From NCBI GenBank assembly GCA_963780395.1, contig CAWABY010000006.1, positions 106,881 through 170,880 of the forward strand: 64,000 nt of DNA, given 5' to 3'. This stretch comes from VGBV01 sp963780395. GTDB taxonomy: Bacteria; Actinomycetota; Thermoleophilia; Solirubrobacterales; 70-9. Made by a program: the position numbers and the translations under genes. Each line of letters opens with the position of its first letter. Within the stretch, counting starts at the first letter, position 1. The notes below the pieces were generated by a model that worked only from the letters and a program-made list of their open reading frames with translations, had not been told where the DNA came from and did not search any database. Below, in pieces: positions 1 through 7,464 of this stretch.

Positions 1-519
1 CGCGTGCTGAACGAGCTGGCTCTGGTCATCCCAAGCAACGTCTGGCTGCTGAAGCTGACGGGCACCGCCAACCCCGCCGTGCAGCTCGAGGAGGGTGCCG
101 ATATCCAGGCGCGCTCCACCGTCCCCGGCCCCGCTCTGGAGATCGTCGGCTGCGGCCCCGACCAGGACGCCGTCGCGGGCTTCATCGCCTCGCTCGAGGA
201 CATCGACGGCGTCACCCGCGTCGGGCTCGCATCGTCTTCGCAGAGCGACCAGGAGGAGAGCGGGGGAGACGTCACCGCGGGCGCGGCGTCCGGCGAGAAG
301 GTCGAGGACTGCCGCACCGAGTCCTTCATCTACCAGTTCGAGATCGTCGTCGCCTTCGACGCCGTGCCGACGCCCGAGACCGCGACGGTCTCGCCCGGCG
401 TCCCGGCTCCCGGCGGGACCGCCCCGGCGGGCCAGCCGGCCAGCACCGGCACCGCCGGCACCACCGCCGAGCAGACCGCGGCTGCGCAAGAGGCCACCAA
501 CCTGGTTCCGGGAGGCTGA
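1..519 (+). CDS. PilN-like type IV pilus assembly protein, C-terminal part (5' end outside window)
   Basis: The reading frame is open from the first base, so the true start lies upstream. The visible 172 residues contain a ferredoxin-like region with a segment about separating contributions to a distance sum (residues about 15-75) and an exported-type region ending in a Pro/Ala/Thr/Gly-rich tail (about 125-171). The assignment rests mainly on context: it is followed one base later by a PilO-like gene with one N-terminal membrane helix. PilN and PilO normally form the periplasm-facing inner-membrane platform of type IV pili. Two cysteines (in VGCGP and EDCRTE) could form a disulfide outside the membrane. 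Family assignment is moderate because the N-terminal helix is missing. Confidence 0.6.
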   Translation, partial: RVLNELALVIPSNVWLLKLTGTANPAVQLEEGADIQARSTVPGPALEIVGCGPDQDAVAGFIASLEDIDGVTRVGLASSSQSDQEESGGDVTAGAASGEKVEDCRTESFIYQFEIVVAFDAVPTPETATVSPGVPAPGGTAPAGQPASTGTAGTTAEQTAAAQEATNLVPGG

Positions 520-520
520 G

Positions 521-1401
521 GTGAAGACCACCGACAGAGCCGTCCTCTCAGGGCTGTTCCTGATCGTCCTGCTGGCCGCGTTCTACTTCCTGGTGCTCGC
601 GCCCAAGCGCCAGGAGGCGAGCAAGCTCGGGACCGATATCGCCGCGCTCGAGGCCTCGATCTCAGAGCAGGAGCAGACCGTCGCCTTCGCCGAAGAGGCC
701 CGCAAGTCGTTCCCCAAGTACTACAGCCGCATGGTCGTGCTGGGCAAGGCGGCGCCCGAGCAGGCCGACTCGGCCTCGATGCTGGTCCAGGTCAACTCGA
801 TCGCGGACCGCTCCTCAGTCAAGTTCCGCAGCCTGGCCCTGGCCGAGGGCGGCGGCGAGTCCGCCGGCCAGACCGCAGCGGCCGCGCCCCCCGCCCCGGC
901 GGCGCCCGCCGAGGGCGCTCCCGCCGAGGGCACGCCCGCCGAGGGTGCTCCGGCCGAGGGCGCTCAGAGCTCGACCGACGCGACCTCCACGCCGACCACC
1001 GCCACCACCGCGCCCGCGCCAGCGACCGAGTCCGCAGCGGCCAACCTTCCGATCGGCGCCACCGTCGGGCCGGCCGGGCTGCCGACGCTCCCCTACAACT
1101 ACGTCTTCGACGGCACCTTCTTCGACGTCGCCGACTTCATGTCCGGCATCGACGACCTGGTGCACGCGCGCGACGACGGCACCGAGGTCGATGTCAACGG
1201 TCGGCTGCTCACCGTGGACGGCTTCTCGCTGCTGGGCGGCTCGCCCGGCTCGGATCCCGAGCTCGAGGCGTTGTTCGCGGTCACCAGCTACACGGTCCCC
1301 TCCGAGCAGGGCCTGACCATGGGAGCCACCCCGGCGCGCCGGCAGCGCCGCTGCCCGGCCAGCCCCAGACCACACCGGCCAGCACGGTGACGACGCCATG
1401 A
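521..1401 (+). CDS. PilO-like type IV pilus assembly protein (apparent frameshift near 1336)
   Basis: The GTG start lies one base after the preceding stop. Residues about 8-28 form one membrane helix (LSGLFLIVLLAAFYFLVLAP), followed by a coiled-coil stretch (about 32-65), a Pro-Ala-Glu-Gly repeat linker (about 125-150, repeated PAEGA/PAEGT units) and a PilO-like C-terminal domain containing the YVFDGTFFDVADFM region. This is the usual PilO architecture, and it sits in PilN-PilO order. As given, the frame ends at 1390 with an uncharacteristic Arg-rich tail. Adding one G after 1336 restores an Ala/Pro/Thr-rich tail ending at a TGA (1399-1401) that overlaps the next ATG as ATGA. A missing base in the sequence is therefore likely. 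Confidence 0.72.
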
Positions 1402-2156
1402 AGTCCTGGAAGATCCAGAAGTTCTTCGGCGACGTCGTCTATGACCTGCGGAACCGCGGCCTGCTGCCGCTGGCGGTCCTGCTGATCGTCGCCATGGTCG
1501 CGGCGCCGATCCTGATCCTGCGCTCGAGCGGGGGCGAGGGCGCGCCGCCGCCGACCGAGCTGGCGGCCAAGACCGCCGCCGATCTGGCGCCCGAGAACCA
1601 GGCGGCGGTGCTGGCCTACGACCCCGGCGTCCGCAACTACAGGGAGCGCCTGGACGACGCGGTCTCCAAGAACCCCTTCAAGCAGCAGTTCAGCGCTCCG
1701 GTGGTGGCCGCCGGTGACGCCGCCGACGGCGGCGGCGCCTCGGCCGCCAGCGGGGGCGGCGGCAGCCCGGCGACCGGGGTCTCGGTCGAGTCCTCCAGCT
1801 CCACGCGCTACTTCTTCTACGAGACCGACGTCGCGGTGGGCGCCGCCGACGGCCAGCTGGCACGGCACAACCGGATCGAGGTCTTCTCCTTCCTGCCCAG
1901 CCAGAAGGCCCCGGTGCTGGTCTTCCTCGGCAACGTCGCCGTCGGGGGCAGCAACGCCGCCGCCTTCCTGGTCGCCGAGGACGTGACCGCGGTGGAGGGC
2001 GGCGGGGACTGCTTCCCCTCGCCCGACTCCTGCCAGATGCTGGCGCTGAAGCCCGGCGCGACGGCCGACCTCACCTATGCGGTCGACAACAAGACCTACC
2101 GGATCAAGGTGCTGCGGGTGGAGCTGGTCACGACCAAGAAGCCGCCGAAGCAATAG
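1398..2156 (+). CDS. Pilus-operon membrane protein in the PilP position
   Basis: This 252-residue protein has a short cytoplasmic N-terminus, one membrane helix (residues about 22-42, LLPLAVLLIVAMVAAPILIL) and a long external part. The external part contains a Gly/Ala/Ser-rich linker (about 105-130) and a compact C-terminal domain with two Cys residues (DCFPSPDSC) that could form a disulfide. The start overlaps the corrected stop of the PilO-like gene, so the genes are probably translationally coupled. Position suggests the PilP role, linking the PilN/PilO platform to the outer machinery, but I see no clear PilP sequence signature. It may be a lineage-specific substitute. Confidence 0.6.
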   Translation: MKSWKIQKFFGDVVYDLRNRGLLPLAVLLIVAMVAAPILILRSSGGEGAPPPTELAAKTAADLAPENQAAVLAYDPGVRNYRERLDDAVSKNPFKQQFSAPVVAAGDAADGGGASAASGGGGSPATGVSVESSSSTRYFFYETDVAVGAADGQLARHNRIEVFSFLPSQKAPVLVFLGNVAVGGSNAAAFLVAEDVTAVEGGGDCFPSPDSCQMLALKPGATADLTYAVDNKTYRIKVLRVELVTTKKPPKQ

Positions 2157-2179
2157 CGCCGGCGCGCTCGCGGCAGCGC

Positions 2180-2208
2180 TTCACTTTGTAAAGCTTTGAC
2201 GCTATCCT
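2180..2208 (+). promoter_or_regulatory. Promoter for leaderless hxlR-family gene
   Basis: A -35-like TTCACT (2180-2185), a 17-base spacer and a -10 TATCCT (2203-2208) are followed after seven bases by the ATG at 2216, so transcription would begin at or next to the start codon. There is no ribosome-binding site. The spacer contains CTTTGTAAAG and the perfect palindrome AAAGCTTT, which may be an autoregulatory operator. Confidence 0.55.
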
Positions 2209-2215
2209 CAGGTTC

Positions 2216-2557
2216 ATGTTCGATACGGGTTGTCCTGTCTGCCGGACGGCCGAGGTCATCTCCGGCAAGTGGACCCTCCTGATCATCCGCGACCTCGCCG
2301 ACGACTCGCTGCGCTTCTGCGAGATCGAGCGCTCCCTCTCCGGCATCAGCCCCCGCACCCTGTCCTTGCGCCTGCGCGCGCTGGAGGAGCAGGGGATAGT
2401 CGAGCGCCGCACCTACCCCGAGGTCCCGCCGCGGGTCGAATACGCCCTCACCGACAAGGGCAAGGCCCTGGTGCCGCTGATCGAGGACATGCGCTCCTAC
2501 GGCAACCGCTGGCTGCCCGAGCAGCACGCGGCCGCGCAGACCGCCGCCGCCGTCTAG
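2216..2557 (+). CDS. HxlR-family winged-helix transcriptional regulator
   Basis: This 113-residue protein is a complete HxlR/DUF24-type regulator. It shows the family hallmarks CPVCRTAEVISGKWTLLIIRDL near the N-terminus (split here as CPVC at 6-9 and GKWTLLIIRDL), the recognition-helix region GISPRTLSLRLRALEEQGIV, and the wing PPRVEYALTDKG. Cys6 is the position used for thiol sensing in characterised redox-responsive members (HypR, YodB). Cys9 is an additional nearby thiol, so quinone or aldehyde sensing is possible but not shown. No obvious target gene is divergent from it; the next gene downstream is unrelated. Confidence 0.9.
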   Translation: MFDTGCPVCRTAEVISGKWTLLIIRDLADDSLRFCEIERSLSGISPRTLSLRLRALEEQGIVERRTYPEVPPRVEYALTDKGKALVPLIEDMRSYGNRWLPEQHAAAQTAAAV

Positions 2558-2621
2558 CCCCCGCGCTGCAATCCACCCTGCACGCGCAGGACGCGCGCCC
2601 ACGCGGGCGAATCCGGCTTGC

Positions 2622-4310
2622 GTGACCACTTTGGAGAGCACGAGCGAGCGCCTCGAGGACGCGCTCAGGAGGCTGGCCGTGGAGGCCGCCGACCTGTTCG
2701 AGGAGCTGCTGGCGTCGGGGGCGGAGCTGCCGTTCGATCTCGAGCCCACCCCTGGGGAGGGGCCGCTCCCGATGTACCAGTACTCGCCTCTCACGGATGA
2801 GTTCATCGCACGGCACATCGCCGAGCTGCGGCGCCTGGAGGCGTTCGCGGAGGTCTGCGAGCTGGCCGGCGAGGAGGCTGCGACGGGGTTCCTGATCGGC
2901 CTCTGGGAGGGCCGTAGCGAGTTCGACGTGGCCGGCGACCGCCTCACTGGCGCGATCGACGGCGTGCTCGCGAGCGTCTCCTCGCCGGCCGCAAGCGGCA
3001 CCCAGGTGGGCGAGGTGATCGTGCCCCTGATCGGCTTCCACATGCCCGCCGACGAAATCGTGCTGGACGGGGTCACGATCGTCCGCGCCGACACCGTCGC
3101 CGATGCGCCGCTGGACGCGGTCGAGGCGACCCGCCAGGGCGCCAAGGTCGGCTTCCTGGCGATGGTCAGCTGCAACTACTCCAACCTCGCGCCCGCCGCC
3201 GCGGTCGCCGACGACCTGCGCCGCACACTGCGAACGCTGCGGCTGTTCCGGCCAGGGGCCGTCGGCCTCGCCCAGCACGGCTGGGCCCGGCGAGCCAGTG
3301 GCTGGGAGCGCTTCGGCACCGCCGCCGCCCGCCCCCGCCACGGCGGCTACAGGCTGACCGGGCACGAGGTCGCCGACCTCGAGGCCTTCTCCAAGACCCT
3401 GACCGAGCGCGGCGCCCGCCTGCCCTCGCTGTCCTGGGCGATCTCCCGCTTTGACCTCGGAGCCGAGCGTCCCTCGCTGATCGAGGCCCTGAGCGACTAC
3501 CTGCTGGCGCTGCGCGGCCTCCTCGAAGGGGGCGGCAGCGCCAACCTCGGCCTCAGCGCCAGGGTGGCGGCGCTCGCGAGCGAGCCCCACGAGCGCGAGC
3601 AGGCGCGGATCACGGTCGAGAGGGCGCTGACGATCGAGCGCAAGCTGATGAGCGGCGCCCGTTACCGGCCCGTCGCCGGGTCCTCCCCGCTGGGCGTGAT
3701 CGCCGAGGTCGAGGAGCTGCTGCGCCGGGTCCTCAAGGGCCTCGCGGCCGGCGAGCTGGAGGGCGACCTGCGCACGGCGGCCGACGAGCTGCTGCTGGCC
3801 GACGGACTGCGAGCGGCGGAGGTCGCCCAGCCCGGGATGGGGGGGAGCGCCGAGTGGCGCCTGCCCGACCCCGAGCCCGACGTTGAGCTTGACCTCGCCA
3901 GCATCGCCGACGGAAACGCCGGCGAGATCGAGGTCCACGACACCCGTGAGCGGGCGGTGACGCCTGAGAGGGCCGCTGAGAGCGCCCAAGAGGCCTCTGA
4001 GGCGCCCCCTGCAGCGGATCCGTCCGACGCGACGAGGATCGTCCTCTCTGACGTCGAACTACCGGAGATCATGGCCGCCAAGGATCATCCCGGCCCCTCC
4101 GGGGAGAAGCCGATGGCCGACTGGTTCAGCGCATCCGACGGCAGCGGGGAGGTCGACTGGCCTGCCTTCGCCAGCCCTCGCCGCGACCCCGGCGAGAAGC
4201 GCGAGCTCGACGAAGAGGCCGCCGACCGCGTCCGCTACCTGTTCCCGGTCCCGGACGCGACCGACTGGGACGTCGGCGAGCTTCGCTACGAGCGCAAGCA
4301 CCCCAACTAG
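2622..4310 (+). CDS. Unknown 562-residue cytoplasmic protein
   Basis: The frame starts at GTG 2622 and runs without interruption with strong third-position GC bias, so it is a real gene, but I recognise no family. There is no signal peptide or membrane helix. Residues 1-120 are mostly helical and acidic. A central region (about 120-290) has mixed alpha/beta character and includes a hydrophobic core (KVGFLAMVSCNYSNLAP). Residues about 290-410 are again helical. The C-terminal part (about 420-562) is acidic and low-complexity, ending with a short conserved-looking segment (VRYLFPVPDATDWDVGELRYERKHP). It converges on the ArsA-like pair, with its stop only 25 bases from the opposing stop. Confidence 0.75.
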   Translation: MTTLESTSERLEDALRRLAVEAADLFEELLASGAELPFDLEPTPGEGPLPMYQYSPLTDEFIARHIAELRRLEAFAEVCELAGEEAATGFLIGLWEGRSEFDVAGDRLTGAIDGVLASVSSPAASGTQVGEVIVPLIGFHMPADEIVLDGVTIVRADTVADAPLDAVEATRQGAKVGFLAMVSCNYSNLAPAAAVADDLRRTLRTLRLFRPGAVGLAQHGWARRASGWERFGTAAARPRHGGYRLTGHEVADLEAFSKTLTERGARLPSLSWAISRFDLGAERPSLIEALSDYLLALRGLLEGGGSANLGLSARVAALASEPHEREQARITVERALTIERKLMSGARYRPVAGSSPLGVIAEVEELLRRVLKGLAAGELEGDLRTAADELLLADGLRAAEVAQPGMGGSAEWRLPDPEPDVELDLASIADGNAGEIEVHDTRERAVTPERAAESAQEASEAPPAADPSDATRIVLSDVELPEIMAAKDHPGPSGEKPMADWFSASDGSGEVDWPAFASPRRDPGEKRELDEEAADRVRYLFPVPDATDWDVGELRYERKHPN

Positions 4311-4335
4311 GCAGACCTCAGAGCCCCGACTCGGG

Positions 4336-5484
4336 CTATGCCGCTCCGGTAGCGGCCATTTCCTGGCGTTCTTGTTCGCTCGCGAACAGATAGCGGTTGA
4401 TCTTCAGCAGGCCGCCGAGGTCGTGGACGTCCTCGTCCATGTAGGGGACCCGGATCACCTGCTTGGCGTCGAGCTCGCGGGCAAGGTGCTTGACATTGGC
4501 GGCATCCCGCTTGGCCAGCGCCTGGTAGTCGCGGAAGTTGGCGGCGACGCGCTCGGCGAGGTCGGCGTCCAGGAGCTCCCGCAGCTCCTCTTCGACCCCG
4601 TTCTCCGAGAGGTCGGCCTCGCTCTCGTAGTGGACCTTGTTCACGATCACGCCGCCAACCGGCAGCTTCGCTTCGACCAGCTTGCGGTGGAAGAAGACGG
4701 CCTCCTCGATCGGCTCGCCCTGGGGCCCGCAGACGATCATGAAGCAGGTCGAGGGGTCGGCGAGCAGCTCGTTGACCCGCTTGGCGCGCTCGCGGAAGCC
4801 GTCCACCATGCCGCTGAAGGCCTGGAAGAACTCGCCCAGGTCCGCGAGCAGGTCGATTCCCACAACCCTCTTCAGCATGCCGAAGGCCATCGAGCTGCCG
4901 CGCCCCACGACCTTCGTGGCGAACCCGGTCGGCTTCATGAACATCTGCATCCCGCGCCCCTCGATGAACTGGGTCAGGCGCTTGGGAGCGTCGAGGAAGT
5001 CCAGGGCGTTGCGCGAGGGAGGGGTGTCGAGCACGAGGAAGTCGAAGCGACCCTCCTGGTGGATCTCGAACAGCTTCTCCATCGCCATGTACTCCTGTGA
5101 GCCGGCGAGCGCGTTCGAGATCTGACGGTAAATGCGGTTCTGGAGGATGCGGTCGCGGGTCTCCTCGTCGGGGGCGTGCTTGCGCACCAGCTCGTCGAAG
5201 GTCGCCTTCGCGTCCAGCATCATCGCCCACAGCTCGCCCTCCATCTCCATCCCGGCGCTCTCGAACAGCGCCGGATCGACCCGGCGCGGCTCGTTGCCGA
5301 GCTCCTCCAGCCCCAGCGAGTCGGCCAGGCGCTTGGCGGGGTCGATCGTCAGCACCGCGACCTTCTGGCCGCGCGAGGCCAGCCCGGCGGCGAGGGCGGC
5401 CGAGGTGGTGGTCTTGCCGACGCCGCCCGAGCCGGCGCAGATGCAGACCCTGCGGTCGCTGAGGATGTCGGCGACGTTCGCCAT
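4336..5484 (-). CDS. ArsA/Get3-family ATPase, Rv3680-like subunit
   Basis: This 382-residue protein has a deviant Walker A GSGGVGKTTT at residues 18-27, the switch-region LTIDPAKRLADSLG, a Walker B-like LVLDTPPSRNALDFLDAPKRL and an ICGPQGE segment, all typical of ArsA/Get3 ATPases. The LTIDPAKRL and DTPPSRNALDFLDAPKRL blocks closely resemble mycobacterial Rv3680. No CxxC-type metal site of arsenite pumps is visible, and no arsB is nearby, so arsenite export is unlikely. It is the second gene of a two-gene operon with another ArsA-like ATPase 16 bases upstream. In mycobacteria the equivalent pair forms a heterodimer linked to envelope and carbon metabolism. Confidence 0.88.
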   Translation of the reverse strand: MANVADILSDRRVCICAGSGGVGKTTTSAALAAGLASRGQKVAVLTIDPAKRLADSLGLEELGNEPRRVDPALFESAGMEMEGELWAMMLDAKATFDELVRKHAPDEETRDRILQNRIYRQISNALAGSQEYMAMEKLFEIHQEGRFDFLVLDTPPSRNALDFLDAPKRLTQFIEGRGMQMFMKPTGFATKVVGRGSSMAFGMLKRVVGIDLLADLGEFFQAFSGMVDGFRERAKRVNELLADPSTCFMIVCGPQGEPIEEAVFFHRKLVEAKLPVGGVIVNKVHYESEADLSENGVEEELRELLDADLAERVAANFRDYQALAKRDAANVKHLARELDAKQVIRVPYMDEDVHDLGGLLKINRYLFASEQERQEMAATGAA

Positions 5485-5500
5485 CAGCGCCAGGGCCAGC

Positions 5501-6421
5501 TCACGCCAGCGCCCCGGCGAGCTGCTTCAGGGCGGGCACGTCCAGCCGCGGCTTGAAGATGAAGGGCAGCGTCCTGATCGGCACGCTGACGCTGCGCTCC
5601 AGACGCTGAAGCTGCGCGCGCTGGGAGCGCGCCCGGCGCTGCTCGGAGACGGCCGCGCGCACCGCCGCCTGCGGCGGGCCCTCGGTGATCTCCAGCACCC
5701 GCGCGAGCTTCTCGGCCTCCTGCTCGGAGAAGCGCTCGGGGTACATCGCGTTCATGTAGACCTGGTCGACGGCGACGCCGACGTCCTCCGTCAGCGAGCG
5801 CTCGAGCGCGGCCGTCTCGTTCACGGGCATCTCCTCGGGCAGGGAGACGATGGCCACCCCGGTCATCTCATGCCGGGTGATGAAGGCGTCCAGCGCCTGG
5901 GCCTGGTTGTGGATCGGGCCGACCCTGGCCATGCCCGCGAACGTCCGCGGCGTCTGCAGGAAGCCGATCCCGTGGCCGGTGGCCGGTGCGTCAACGATCA
6001 CCAGGTCGTACTCGCGCCCCTTCTTCACCCTGCGGTCGGGCTGGGCGAGCTCCCAGACCTTGCCGATCGTGACCATCTCCTTCAGGCCCGGGGTCGCCGC
6101 CGCGAGGTAGTTGAAGAGCCTGGAGCGGACCAGCATGTCCCGCATCGCGCGCACCTTGAGCTGCAGCAGCAGGTACTCGCGCAGCGACTCGTCCGGGTCG
6201 ATCGAGATCGCCCACAGGTTCTCGGAGACGGACACTTCGTTGAAGCCGACCTCGCCCTTCTTGAACAGGCGCGACGCGTTCTCCTGGGAGCTCACCTCGC
6301 AGACGATCGTGCGCTTTCCCTGGGCCGCCGCGGCCAGGCCCAGCGCGATCGAGATCGTGGACTTGCCGACGCCTCCCTTGCCGGTCACGAAGACCAGCCG
6401 CTTGTCGAATAGCTCAGGCAC
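5501..6421 (-). CDS. ArsA/Get3-family ATPase, Rv3679-like subunit
   Basis: I place the start at GTG 6421 (VPELFDKRLVFVTGKGG), because the long upstream extension of the open frame is unlike the family. The 306-residue product has Walker A GKGGVGKST at 14-22, VIVDAPATGHGIGFLQTPRTF, and GPIHNQAQALDAF. These match the Rv3679 type of ArsA ATPase, which pairs with the Rv3680 type encoded next in the same operon. A CAGAAT -10-like element sits eight bases before the start, consistent with a leaderless transcript. The operon is divergent from parA-ftsZ. Confidence 0.88.
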   Translation of the reverse strand: MPELFDKRLVFVTGKGGVGKSTISIALGLAAAAQGKRTIVCEVSSQENASRLFKKGEVGFNEVSVSENLWAISIDPDESLREYLLLQLKVRAMRDMLVRSRLFNYLAAATPGLKEMVTIGKVWELAQPDRRVKKGREYDLVIVDAPATGHGIGFLQTPRTFAGMARVGPIHNQAQALDAFITRHEMTGVAIVSLPEEMPVNETAALERSLTEDVGVAVDQVYMNAMYPERFSEQEAEKLARVLEITEGPPQAAVRAAVSEQRRARSQRAQLQRLERSVSVPIRTLPFIFKPRLDVPALKQLAGALA

Positions 6422-6515
6422 GGGGCGGGATTCTGTCAATGCCCGGCACCAGGCGAAGGAAACCTTGCAATCCGCTGCAGGAATGCGGGCCTGCCCTGCG
6501 AAAAAAGCCGCAGAG

Positions 6516-7464
6516 ATGGCTCGAATCCTGCGCAAGAAGAAGCCGGCCCCCGCGGCCGACGAGGTTGCCCAGAGCGCCCGCATGAGGGCGGAAGAGGCCG
6601 TGGGCCCGACCCCTTCGAGGAACCCGACAGCCGGACGCCCCCGAGGCCCAGCCCGAGCAGGCCGCCAAGGAAGAGAAGGGCGATTCCAAGGCCAAGAAGG
6701 GCGACCGCCGCGCGAAGGTGATCGCCTTCGCCAACCAGAAGGGCGGCGTCGCCAAGACGACCACCGCCCTCAACCTTGCGGTCGCCTTCAAGGAGTCGGG
6801 CCACGACGTGCTCGCGGTTGACATGGACCCCCAGGGCAACCTGACGATGAGCCAGGGCATCGACCCCGACAAGGTCGAGAAGAGCATGTTCGACGTGCTC
6901 GTGCACCGGATTCCGCTGCGTGAGGTCATCGTCGAGCGCGAGATCGACGTCGCCGTCGCCTCGATCGACCTCGCCGGCGCCGAGATCGCGATGAGCGCGC
7001 AGATCGGGCGCGAGCGCTCCCTGCAGAAGGCGATCGACGAGGTGCGCGGCGACTACGACTTCATCTGCATCGACACGCCGCCCAGCCTGGGGCTGCTCAC
7101 GGTCAACGCGCTCACCGCCGCCGACAAGGTGATCGTCCCGGTGCAGTGCGAGTACCTCTCGATGCGCGGCCTGGTGCAGCTACAGAACACGCTGCAGATG
7201 ATCCGCGAGAACCTCAACCCGGACGTCGAGATCGAGGGGATCCTGCCGACGATGCTCGACTCACGCACGGTCCACGCCAAGGAGGCCGTCGAGATCCTCG
7301 AGGAGAACTTCGGAGACCTGGTCTTCCAGTCGCGGATCAAGAAGGCGATCAAGTTCGCGGAAGCGCCGGTTCGCGGAAGCTCTGTGCTCAAGTACGACCC
7401 GCAGGGCAGCGCTGCGAAGTACTACCGCGCCCTGGCGAAGGAGGTCCTGACCCACGATGGCTAA
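6516..7464 (+). CDS. ParA/Soj-family ATPase with disrupted N-terminal extension (two apparent frameshifts)
   Basis: The uninterrupted frame from 6718 encodes a complete ParA ATPase with deviant Walker A KGGVAKTT (residues 8-15 of that frame), VDMDPQGN, and ICIDTPPSLGLLT. The residues FANQKGG begin the catalytic domain immediately, so a start at 6718 leaves no N-terminus. Upstream, an ATG at 6516 opens a frame beginning MARILRKKKPAPAADEV. Adding one G near 6608 and one C near 6631 joins it to the ATPase as one protein with a charged, Pro/Glu/Lys-rich extension of about 68 residues. Two missing bases are likely. It overlaps the ftsZ-like gene by eight bases, suggesting coupled translation and a role in septum or chromosome positioning. 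Confidence 0.85.

Noticed and set aside
4336..6421. Arsenite resistance operon based on ArsA similarity
   Set aside because: No arsB, arsC, arsD or arsR is present, the metal-binding cysteines are not evident, and the pair matches the Rv3679/Rv3680 type instead.
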